Below are positions 1-9,063 of a DNA stretch of 64,000 nt, in pieces. The notes beneath the pieces were generated by a model that saw only the letters and a program-made list of their open reading frames with translations, did no database searches and was not told where the DNA came from. How positions within the stretch are numbered: the stretch's first letter is position 1; the number at the start of each line of letters is the position of its first letter. The position numbers were made by a program, and so were the translations under genes. This DNA comes from Apolygus lucorum (taxonomy: Eukaryota; Arthropoda; Insecta; Hemiptera; Miridae), in assembly GCA_009739505.2 (NCBI GenBank), contig CM019174.2, forward strand, positions 10,162,858 to 10,226,857, written 5' to 3'.

Positions 1-3000
1 AGAAAAAACCCGATCCCTTCTCTGCTCCTTTTGTGTGTCTTGTTTCAATAAAAAAAGGCGAACAAAAAGATGGAGAGGAGGGGGAGACGGAATACCTCCG
101 AGGGTCACACGCAGTTCCGACTTCACGACCGGAACACGAGGAAATACGAACGAGGTTCGGCTCATCCCGCGGAAAGAATCGATGCTGCAGAATCGACTTA
201 CGACAGGATGCACACGATAGCAGTTACTGAGTAGGTTATGGACCCATAAACCTTTTATTCTACTAAAATTTGAATGATCATTCCAACTTTGAACACGATT
301 TCGCCAGCCAGTTTAACTGATAAGTGAGAAAAGCCCCACTCGTGCAGCATGCATCAATGAGCAAATTTTCACAGAAATAATTCGACAAATTTTTAGCCAT
401 TTTGGCCTACTTCAATGAGGAATTTGCCTCTCATTTTTTTTTCGAAAGAGGGCTCACTGATATGGAAGAAAACCATAGTGTGCTGCTCGAAAACGCATCC
501 AAAAAATTTAGAGAATTTAAGGAAGATGGAAATTTTAAATGAACCAGGAGTCTGTGATGTGACGAGTTTCTCCTTACGACAGCAGCGCTACCTCTGATAG
601 CGCTCATGAAACCACTAGCTTACGTGATCGAACACACGAACTGTGCGCCACGAACTGGAAGAAAGAACCCAGACACGAAAGTGACAAAAAGAACCAATTT
701 TTCTCACTCTTTTTTACAATACGATTCTACTTATTAGCTTTCAACTTCTCTTATTTAGTTTCTATATTGCTTTTGATATTTGAATCACATGATTTGAGTG
801 GATCATTGCACGTGGTCACGAGGGCGCCTACAACTCTACCTGTTGACATTCTCTGACACTATTTGCCGAAACTTCTTTTACGCTTCGCCAGAGCACAGTT
901 TTGCGTGAGGAACCCTGGGGAGTGACGTGATCAGTTTTCCTCCATCTTCGCCGAGTTTTTTGACAGAGGCTTCACTTGTTTAGGCATTTTCTTCTACGGT
1001 AATTTTTTTCCCTTACATATTCCTGGCGTTAAACGTTATTCTAGGACCCTATTATAAAATTTGATATAAAATTCCAGAACTAAAATTGAGGCAAATTCCC
1101 TATAGTGCCAAAGGCGCGCGAAGGAGGAGATTTGACAGTTTGGTGAGTCATGGGACGACGATTTTTTTAAACTATGATATTTTATTCACATTGTAATATC
1201 TCATATTATCATTATTACAAACTCTTGGGACACATTTTGGTTTATTATTTTCAATAATATAATATTACCTTTGGAGTCGAGCAAGAAAAAACATGTTTTC
1301 AACAATGCTCAATTCCTAAAAGAATGGCTTATTACACTAAATTCTCTGATTTCTTCAAGAAATTTTGAAGCTTTAAGTTTCAAGAAGGTCAACAATAGTT
1401 TTGTTAAATTTGAATTTTTCTGAAATTTACAAACAAATGCGGAAGCTTGATGGACATTGCGCCTTTGTGCTTTAAGGTGTCGATAATTTATGTAGTAATC
1501 AAATTATGTACCATAATCTACGTATTTATCAATTTATCTACCGAGAGGGAGCTATGTTGTTAAGATCGTACCCTACAACACGGACCAAGCCTAACGTCGG
1601 GTAGGTAATAAGAGCAAATCACACCACTTAATGTTCTTTCTTCTTGTAATAATTGTACAAAATGGTGCCAAAAAATAAACATAACTATCTATATAATATA
1701 TATAGCATATTATGCTATATATGCCTCCTCCTCCGCGCCTACGGCGGTTTTAAATTCGGTCGAAAAATGTGTTTATGACGTATTTCGAAAATCCCACATT
1801 CTGTGTTGCCTGTCACAAATACAGTTGTACCAACTTATTCAGCAATGCCACGACAACTCTCAGGATCCACAAGCTCTCTCAAGGTTCTAAATGCAATTGG
1901 TAGCGAAGTAGGCACCCAAGACGCTATAAATCTTTCGAAAATGGAAAAACATTGAGAGAAACGAGGCCAACGTTGAATATAAGAAAAAACCAGAACGAGT
2001 AAACCACACGGAGGTTCATAATGAAGGAAATGTCAGCGCAATTGTATCGAGTAGATTCTATCAAGGAGAACCTGGGAGAATGTGGGGCAATTACCCTGTG
2101 GTGGGTACCGTTTACCTTGTCTAGTAAACCTACTTAGTTTCAACTACACATTATTGTGTGCAGAATGGTGTTATTACGTAAAAAATGCTACAAATTGAGT
2201 CACAATGGTTCATTATTATTCTATACAGCTCTTAGTGGCCTCTTTCAATTCTAAAAACATAGGAATCCGAGAGCGTGGGCGCCTTCATAAGTTTATTCAG
2301 TAAGGGTTTTCCCACATTTCCTCGGCAATTATTGTTCAATTGTGATGATTCCAGCGGCAAATTAGTTTTCCAATTCCCTAGGGAAATGCGCTAATAATTT
2401 CAAAAGTCCATGAAAATTTCAAATTTAGGCACAACTTTCCACTGAGCGCTGGTAATGAGAGAAATACTAACCCGGAACGACCCCCCGCTGTGAGATCATG
2501 TGATCATATTTATCTAAAATAATAAACCAAAAATGGGTTTTGAATGCTGTTTCATCCCCGAATACTCAATAAGTACCTTCAGATTCACATTGTTTTGCAA
2601 CAATCAAATTTGTCCACTAGATGGCTCTGTATCCAAGATGAAGAGAGAGAAAAAACACTTTACTGAACATTGTAAAAGGAATGAAGGTGGACAAGGACTC
2701 CAGTAGTTGTCTAAGAATCTGTATCAAAGTTGTTTAAGAAGAACTCAATGGCATAAAATTAAGGTATTGTATGATTGAGCAGCTGCTGCTCCACTAATAA
2801 ATTAATAATAATGATGATTTTCACGACCATATTTATATAACATTCTAAACTGTCCTACAGCAACAAGATTGAGTATGTTTGTTTGCTACTATATTAACGA
2901 TTCTTCCTACTGATTGAAATCTATAAGAAATCTTCTAAAGCCAAGAACCAAACTTCCCTCTGAATTTGAGCAGAATCAGGGCTGACCAGAAAATTGAGAA

Positions 3001-3061
3001 ATTGGCATAATATGCTCCTGATATTATCAGGAGCCGATGTGGACACTGCTGCAACTGATGA
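1..3061. other. Gene-poor region, no gene supported
   Basis: I see no convincing gene on either strand. Open frames here are short, overlap in several frames and show no recognisable domain. Two items stand out. An AT-rich near-palindrome lies around 1690-1722, centred on TATAGCATATTATGCTATA, just before a C-rich stretch. A degenerate piece of the dispersed repeat R1 in minus orientation lies at about 1235-1305 (GGTTTATTATTTTCAATAAT followed by a CTTTGGAGTCGA-like stretch). Confidence 0.6.
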
Positions 3062-3566
3062 TTGGAAAGAGTGACTAGTTTTCGTTACCTCGGTATTATG
3101 ATTGAAGAGGATCTAACGTGGAAAACGCATGTAGATGTTATCCATAAAAAATTGAGGAGTCTTCTTTACGTTTTTTACTATGTTAGAAGAGTACCTATTC
3201 AGACGAGACAAGCTTCGTCAACTTTATATGGCACTTGTTCAATCAATCATCCAATACGGCATTGTAACATGGGGGTGTACATATCCGACGCATTTAGAAA
3301 GAATAAATGTTATGCAAAGATATATCTTGAAGGTTATTACGAAAAAACCGCGGCTTTACTCTAGCGTAGATCTTTTAAACGAGTTTAAGGTATTCACCCC
3401 CCGCCAACTGTTTTTAAAATCGCTTCTACTAATGTTCCATCGCAACCCAGGTATGTCCGTGATAGCCATCAGCATGACCATCATACCCGTTTCAGATTGG
3501 TTGAGAATGTGGTTACGCCTAAGCATGCGCTTTCACGAACTGCTAGATCCCCACAGTAGGTATGTG
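3062..3566 (+). pseudogene. Non-LTR retrotransposon reverse transcriptase, C-terminal remnant (upstream half)
   Basis: This is the thumb/C-terminal part of a LINE-type reverse transcriptase. The frame starting at 3062 has the FRYLGI motif followed by DLTWKTHV, the segment that normally follows the RT palm (YLGV/I...L.W..H). At about 3187-3193 the frame shifts by one base into YLFRRDKLRQLYMALVQSII and YGIVTWG, the usual 'LY..LV.SII.YGI..WG' block. At about 3445-3452 it shifts back, and VRDSHQHDHHTRFR and VENVVTPKHALSRTARSPQ follow in the first frame. Two compensating indels and a stop directly before 3062 show it is dead. The catalytic palm is absent. It is interrupted near 3570 by a DNA transposon and resumes at 5548. 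Calling it a LINE C-terminus is secure; the clade (I/LOA/Jockey-like) is a guess. Confidence 0.8.
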
Positions 3567-3618
3567 ATGTATATCGTCGTCGTCAAGTCATAATGGCGTA
3601 ACTCAAAAAAATCGGGTT

Positions 3619-3822
3619 TTGAGTTTTTTATATCACTGGATCCAGAATTTCAGGGCGGTTCTCGTGGAAACATCAGTTTTGACGAAATCTCAAAAGAATG
3701 CGCTAGAAACGCTGATAAGAGATTATGGCGTATCTAAAACGGTCAAACCGGTGGCGTATCTCAGTGTTCAACATGGGGTTTTGAATACCTCGCGAGTTCT
3801 CAAGATTTTACACCAAAGGTAA
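3619..3822 (+). pseudogene. Short open block with a splice-donor-like end, inside the TATCGTCG transposon
   Basis: An open frame of 67 codons lies just inside the left terminal repeat. It ends at CAAAG followed by GTAAGA (about 3820-3826), which would make a good donor site. A pyrimidine-rich stretch ending CTTGTTTAG (about 4045-4055) could serve as acceptor for the next block. The peptide contains TKSQKNALETLIRDYGVS, which reads like a real helical segment. Part of the block also encodes the ATGGCGTATCTCA-type words, so it may simply be subterminal repeat DNA that happens to be open. I do not recognise a domain. Confidence 0.3.
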
Positions 3823-4059
3823 GAACAAAAACAATATTTTTTTGATCTGTTTTGCATTTTAGAGACAGTTTACATAATGATCATTCAGTAGATAATGCGA
3901 TTTACCTGTTTTCAACGGGTTTAAACTAATCATTCAGCTACAAAGTTTGGCTACGAGATACGCACAATGCAAGGCTTTAGTAAAATGCATGATTATTGTT
4001 GATCATTTTATTCATTTTTCCTTTATTAGTAAGCTCTTTTTTCTCTTGTTTAGTAAAAA

Positions 4060-4202
4060 TGACATCACAAGATTTGGACGAGCTTTTCGAAGCAATTAAA
4101 CAGGATGGTACGATAAAGTTGCTACCAGCAAACACTTTGCGACCAATTGACACCCAGGATTTGGACTTATTTGAATGTGACGAAACTGAAGATGATGCTT
4201 AG
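4060..4202 (+). pseudogene. Short acidic open block, possible transposase exon
   Basis: After an acceptor-like CTTGTTTAG, ATG at about 4060 opens an acidic peptide beginning MTSQDLDELFEAIKQDG and ending in CDETEDDA before a stop at 4200. The composition (many Asp and Glu, no low-complexity DNA) is protein-like. A GTAACA follows the stop and TTGATTTCAG (about 4311-4320) precedes the next block, which suggests a multi-exon gene. Its position inside the transposon between coding-like blocks suggests the N-terminal or linker part of the element's own protein. No family is recognised. Confidence 0.3.
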
Positions 4203-4322
4203 AAACTAGGTAACAATAAATGATTACCTGTGTTACACAGCTAAAGTAGGTACTTTTGTATCCCTTCAACCTGAGATGGTTGCTTACTTTACTTAACTTT
4301 ACTTTTTTACTTGATTTCAGAG

Positions 4323-4638
4323 ACGGCAGTGCAGCGATTGATTGACGCTCCTGAAGCCATGAATGAAGAGAATTTTGAGAATTTTTTACAAAGTGAGGTA
4401 CGACGATGAGTTACAAGAACTCCCTCGGAGACCCTTGCGGTCACTAAAAATTGGAGAGGTTTACCCCTTTCCAAAAGCACTGAGCCAAAAAATGAAGGTG
4501 CCCTTAGACAAATTTAAAGATCTTCAGGATCTAAAACCCATGATACCAAGTGATTGCCATTCTTTCTATGATACACTCCCACATGACGAAATAAGCATAA
4601 GACAAAAAAAGCTGGCAGAAAAAAAGAAGAACCAGTGA
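4323..4638 (+). pseudogene. C-terminal remnant of an unclassified transposon-encoded protein
   Basis: The block follows an acceptor-like TTGATTTCAG. The first reading frame gives TAVQRLIDAPEAMNEENFEN and then must shift by one base near 4391 to continue as VRYDDELQELPRRPLRSLKI, followed by GEVYPFPKALSQKM and FKDLQDLKPMIPSDCHSFYD, ending in a lysine-rich tail and a stop at 4636. The layout 'Y.....PLP..I...K..DL..L.P.IP...H.FY..L' recalls the extreme C-terminus of uncharacterised transposon-derived proteins common in insects; this is memory of a pattern, not a search result. No DDE catalytic residues are visible, so most of any transposase is missing. The one-base frame break suggests decay. 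Confidence 0.4.
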
Positions 4639-5547
4639 AGAGACAAAGTACCATTAATTTTATTATATTCCACAGCATTGACTATTCATTTTATAAGAGT
4701 GCTCAATTTCGCGAGTCAGTTTTCACCAAAAGTATTTTTTTTTAAGACTGAGTACGGATAGTTATGAGGGCCACTACCTATGTGATTATCTTTGATGTGA
4801 TATTGATACTGATGTTAATTAATGTAAATTAGTTTTTTATCTAACTTTTAAGTCAAATTATTAGTTGGATTATAAGGAAATTAAGGATTATAAGGAAATT
4901 ATTAGCTAGTTGGATTTAAGACTTAGTGAAACCAGAATGTGATATTGGATTTAACAATTAGTATACCCAGAATAAAACTTAAACCCAGGACTTAAGACTT
5001 AGTGAAACCAGAATGTGATATTGGACTTAAAAATTAGTAAACCCAGAATGTGATTTTTGTACTTTTTAATTATCTGAAGACTGTTCTATTCCCTATAAGA
5101 AGAAAAAGACTGCTTGTATTCTAGTGCTTTTTATGTTCCTTTAATGCTCACCAAGATTTTAATTTTTACCTTTTTTTATTTTTTATTACTGTACTTTGCT
5201 TACTTAATGACGAAAAATAAATAATAACACCATTATTTAAATTTTATTGACTTTTTACAACAACAAAAAATCATGGAATCATCACGAAGAACATAGCTAA
5301 GGAGCGTAGAACATAATGGCGTATCTCAAGATATTTTGATGCATTTTGGCGTATCTCATTTATGTATGTTATAAAGCTTCTCCAAGCAAGAATTGCTCCT
5401 ATAAAGTCAGGAGAGGGTCTTAGTAATCACAACCGAAATGTTATTGGTGTAAAAATTATACACATTAACTCGGGAAATAGTTTTTTTTCGTTCCTGAAAA
5501 GTTGAAGAAAATGAGTTACGCCATTGTGAATTGACGACGACGATATA

Positions 5548-5680
5548 GTTCATCGTATCTTGAGTTCAACCCTTAAATCCCCAAGTAAACTTACACGCTC
5601 TGAATATAGAAAAGTAGTAATTGAGTGGATACTGCAATTAGGAGTTGTGGAAGCAGAGAACATAATTCGTAGTATATATA
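5548..5680 (+). pseudogene. Reverse transcriptase C-terminal remnant (downstream half)
   Basis: Directly after the DNA transposon the frame reads VHRILSSTLKSPSKLTRSEY, RKVVIEWILQLGVVEAENII, then a stop near 5680. This is the usual end of LINE reverse transcriptases (a Leu/Ser-rich turn, then an amphipathic helix 'F...L..WL..LG.E..E'). It continues the gene broken at 3566, so removing 3572-5545 plus one TA rejoins the two halves. The fragment is short and carries no catalytic residues. Confidence 0.65.
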
Positions 5681-5840
5681 TATAAACATAAGAGCAATAA
5701 TGAGATCGATTGAGAGGAAATAACTGTTTTTTTTTGTTTGTTTTTTATGTATTGTATAATCAAATTTTAGTTTGGCGCGGCTCTTGTGGGGCGCTACAGG
5801 CATTTTGCCTTCTGCCTCGCAATAAAGTTGTTTTATTTTC
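5681..5840 (+). other. Probable 3' UTR and polyadenylation signal of the broken LINE
   Basis: After the RT stop comes an AT-rich stretch, then a GC-richer tail (GGCGCGGCTCTTGTGGGGCG and TTTTGCCTTCTGCCTCGC) followed by AATAAA at 5821-5826 and a T-rich end. Position and sequence fit a retrotransposon 3' UTR. No poly(A) tail remains. Confidence 0.4.
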
Positions 5841-5958
5841 TAAGTGCAAAGGTGATTGAATTAATTTATATAATGAATTGTACAACTTAAGAAATAAATA
5901 AATCAATAAAATAAATAAATGATCTTCATATATTCTTGGGTGGGACTATCCTTTTTTC

Positions 5959-6196
5959 AAATAAATTGAGGGTGAGACGAATGAAGTCCTTTGTGTTGTT
6001 TATAACTGCTTTTTATTCTGGGGAGCTTTCAAAAACCCTCTGGTTGTCATCATCAGCCCAAACAGGCACAACGACTCAACACATTTTTGCTGTTTGGGCT
6101 GATGATGACAACCAGAGGGTTGTTGAAAGCTCCCCAGAATAAAAAGCAGTTATAAATAACACAAAGGACTTCATTCGTCTCACCCTCAATTTATTT
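5959..6196. repeat. Near-perfect long hairpin, 107-bp arms
   Basis: Positions 5959-6065 are the reverse complement of 6090-6196 with only two mismatches, separated by a 24-base loop. The left arm starts AAATAAATTGAGGGTGAGAC. A diverged direct repeat flanks it: AAATAAATGATCTTC...ATTCTTGGG at about 5911-5940 and TTTAAATGATCTTCC...ATTCTTGGG at about 6194-6226. Either an inverted-repeat insertion with an extended target duplication or a local template-switch duplication could produce this. Both strands would give a long fold-back RNA. Confidence 0.85.
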
Positions 6197-7085
6197 AAAT
6201 GATCTTCCAAACATGAAATTCTTGGGGGACCATCTGTGGATGCAAATGCCTTCTGTAAACCGTCGAGGAAGCAAAATTACGAGCTCAAATTGTTTTGGAA
6301 ATGACATGAATTTTTAGAATTTATCATATTTGTGAAGAGTCGGAGAATTTCAGACTTGGGGCTTTCATGATACCTCTTCGTGAGTACCGACCTACTTATT
6401 TGTCGTTTCTCGTGCGTCACTAACGATAAAACATATTGTTTAGTAATGCATGCATTCCAGGGGACGTCCCATTGGATAAGCATTAGATCAGTTAACCAGT
6501 TGGTAAGCGATAAAACTGTTTCACTGGATGTAATTTGGTTTATTTGTTTAGGCAAGAAATAGTGACCCCCCCCCCTCACCTTTATCTAACAAAACATTTC
6601 TAGCGGCATGGGAGCCTCGAATCTGAAGAGCATTTTAAAATCCATGATCTACGATACCCAATATGCGATTTCGAGTTCACCCCCCCCCCCCCAACCACCA
6701 CCAATGGTGCCAGTCTGGCACCAAAGCGGGAATACGTCGTAACATTGAACTTTCATCTATTAGTTTTAGTAGGCGGTCCGTCGAGGTTCACATCCGTATT
6801 CAAGGTGAAACACAAAAAAAAAGAAAAAAAAAAACACGAAATATGCGGTTTATGGTGTCCTGGCACCACGGTGGCACCACTATTAGTTCCATGGTGGTAC
6901 AGAGAATAATTCATGAAAATACGGAGCTATAATGAGAATTTTTCCTCAATTTCAAAGCTTGGGTACAATTAGTAAGCAGTAAAGGAACCGAAATATTGAA
7001 AAATCGGATATTTTATGAATATTATCCCCCACTTGCCCCCTCCCCTCGCGAATTTTGGTACTCAGGTGAAATTATGTACAATTCG
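6197..7085. other. Non-genic region with C-tracts
   Basis: No gene is supported. It contains poly-C tracts near 6565-6573 and 6681-6692. A short sequence near 6427-6475 (ACATATTG...GCATGCATTC...GGACGTCCCAT) recurs at about 33735-33775, so it belongs to a dispersed repeat. A small inverted pair GGCACCACGGTGGCACCA lies near 6862-6880. Confidence 0.5.
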
Positions 7086-7500
7086 GAAGTTATTTGAGTC
7101 AAACAAAAAAGAAACACAAATCGGTTGGAAATTGAGGCCTGGGCAGAGTTTACAGGATTATGCCCGCAAACGCACGTTTTTTAAGCATTAACCCCCCCTT
7201 TCCCCCCTTTAAAAAGCAAAATTCAAAATTTCGGCGCCGTAGTGCACAACTAGATAGTTTTCCGCGTCGATGAAAAAAAGAACTACAAAAATCGGTTGAG
7301 AACTGAGGCCTGGGCAGAGTACACAAGATTATGCCCAAAAACGCACGTTTTTTGATCATCAACCCCCCCTTTCCCCCCCTTAAAAGGCAAAATTCGAAAT
7401 TCCGGCGACGTAGTGCACAACTAGATAGTTTTCCGCGTCGAACAAAAAAAGAACCAGGAAAATCGGTTGAGTACTAAGGCCTGTGCAGACGACACAAGAT
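7086..7500 (+). repeat. 171-bp tandem repeat, about 2.5 copies
   Basis: The block containing AAATCGGTTG, GAGGCCTGGGCAGAG, CGCACGTTTTTT, a C-rich stretch and TAGATAGTTTTCCGCGTCGA recurs with exact 171-bp spacing (GAGGCC at 7134, 7305 and, as AAGGCC, 7476). Divergence between copies is modest. The open frames across it on the minus strand only reflect the repeat. Confidence 0.85.
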
Positions 7501-7504
7501 TTTG

Positions 7505-7505
<1 letters not shown>

Positions 7506-7548
<43 letters not shown>

Positions 7549-7575
7549 ACACACACATACACACACACACACAGA
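7506..7575 (+). repeat. (CA)n microsatellite
   Basis: About 70 bases of almost pure CA dinucleotides, with a few CATA and CAGA interruptions towards the right end. It directly follows the third partial 171-bp repeat, replacing its continuation. Confidence 0.97.
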
Positions 7576-7729
7576 CATACACCTATGGTTTTTTTTCGCT
7601 GATTTGGATTCAGAATGGTCTAAAACGGATTACTGTGTGGTTATTTTTTTTTTCTGTTGAGTGTTGTCCAACTTTACCCCAGATCGATCGCATAAGGACG
7701 CCCAAGTCTTACTGTGGGACGTCCTAAAA

Positions 7730-8035
7730 ATGGCGACCGACGAGAAAAACACTTCATTTTCATTACCTACAGAAAATCTCGCTATAAAAAGACACGTCAA
7801 ATGGATAGGAACGAGATGAGCTGTGACTGGACGGTTCTATTATAAGGAAGATGGATTATCCACGGTGTCTCTGACGGCTGACGCAGTGTGCAACGCTATT
7901 TCCGGAAAGACATGTCAGGGAGATTTGAGGGGATCTTGGAAGTATTTTCGACGAGGTCGCAAGAATGGATTTCGTGGGTCAATTTCAATTTTGGATCCTA
8001 CAATTAAACATCCAGTCTGTGAAGCTTCCGTTTGA
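7730..8035 (+). pseudogene. Unrecognised 101-codon frame broken by one TGA
   Basis: ATG at 7730 lies in a favourable context (AAAAATGGCG) and opens 29 codons (starting MATDEKNTSFSLPTENLAIK) to a TGA at 7817. The same frame then continues 72 codons with AVTGRFYYKEDGLSTVSLTA, ADAVCNAISGKTCQGDLRGS, WKYFRRGRKNGF and a terminal stop at 8033. Residue content is protein-like and basic in the second half, and the frame is kept across the stop, so this may be an inactivated small gene or transposon fragment. It lies between the (CA)n tract and a hAT-like element. I recognise no domain, and chance openness over 300 bases is possible. Confidence 0.25.
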
Positions 8036-8086
8036 AGGAGTCGATAAATTTCCAGTTCCAGAAGTGAAGAGTTCGTGACCCCCAAT

Positions 8087-8847
8087 TAGGGCTGCGACAT
8101 CGATGGAAACATTGATATTTAAAAAACAACCATTGATGTAAACGAAAACATCGACCAAAAACATCGGTTTTTTTCAATTCAATTCTTTCAATCCTTCAAT
8201 AAACCGTGTTTTGAGCAGAAAATTTAATCAATGAGGGTTTTGCCCGAAGCACCAAACTGAATATCATGTCAACCATAACAACTTCCTAACACTGTGTAGA
8301 TGTATCACTCTTGAGCTGCGGAAGCTTCCACTATAAAATTTGAATTTCGGAAAAGCATGTGTACCTACTTCGAGAATGGAATAATATCTCACCAATAAGT
8401 CACAACGTTTTGTATTTGAAGAGTCATGGGGGGAAAAGGATCGAACTCCTCTTTTCCTAATTGTATGAAAATCGAAAAACAAAGTTTGAAGTCGTCCCAG
8501 GCAAAGGCATAATAAAGTGAACCGAAAGGGGCCACCTGACCGGAAATATAATTATTTTCAAGTGACAAGAAAGAAAATCAAGTAGATCGAAGATAATTTC
8601 TTAAAATATTTAAAAATTTCAAACAAATAAAAAAAATTTTAAAAAAGGTATGGACATAACACCTAATATATTTATAAAAATGAGGCACTTGAACTGAAAA
8701 CTACAAACATCAGCTTGATGAAAGTGATCAGAGATAACAGGGGAAAAGAAGAAACATTGATAGAATCGCAAGTAAAACATCGATGTTATGATAACATCGC
8801 ACTCAAAACATCGATGTTTAGATAAAAACATCGATGTTGCAGCCCTA
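8087..8847. mobile_element. Non-autonomous hAT-like element with ACATCGATGTT subterminal repeats
   Basis: The left end TAGGGCTGCGACATCGATG matches the inverted right end at 18 of 19 positions. TAGGG termini fit hAT-type elements. The terminal 80 bases on each side carry several copies of ACATCGATGTT or ACATCGAC/ACATTGAT variants. There is no transposase. An internal piece at about 8425-8640 recurs at 23638-23870, so the interior is a dispersed repeat. No 8-bp target duplication is evident (CCCCCAAT to the left, CCAAGCAG to the right), so hAT membership is tentative. Confidence 0.65.
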
Positions 8848-9063
8848 CCAAGCAGCTCTGACTTCGATTTGGTCGTTGACGATGATTCCAAGCAGATTCA
8901 GGATGATAAAGATAAATTTTGACTCTCCCAGCTAAATAAATTTTGCCCTCTATAGAGATACATTTACGTTCACAGATAACAAGAAGCTAGGAATAATGGA
9001 AAAAAGACTGCTGTCCCTACATTGTAAATATGTTGTGATTTTGTATGGACGCTCATGAACACA
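8848..9063. other. Short spacer between two elements
   Basis: AT-rich sequence with no supported gene. It joins the right end of the hAT-like element to the left end of the TAGGGT-ended element. Confidence 0.5.

Larger units (their letters stand above)
3572..5545. mobile_element. DNA transposon with TATCGTCG termini, inserted in the RT remnant
   Basis: The element is 1,974 bp long. Its first 34 bases (starting TATCGTCGTCGTCAA) match the reverse complement of its last 34 (5512-5545) at 32 positions. It is flanked by TA on both sides (3570-3571, 5546-5547), and the outer flanks rejoin the same RT coding frame region, so the boundaries are well defined. The word ATGGCGTATCTCA or close variants (ATGGCGTAACTCA) occurs at about 3593, 3724, 3752, 5314 and 5347 and, inverted, at 5512. 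These copies sit near both ends, as transposase-binding subterminal repeats do. The inside holds small coding blocks separated by intron-like sequence. A TA flank would fit Tc1/mariner-like insertion, but TIR and protein do not look like that family. The superfamily is unresolved. Confidence 0.75.
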
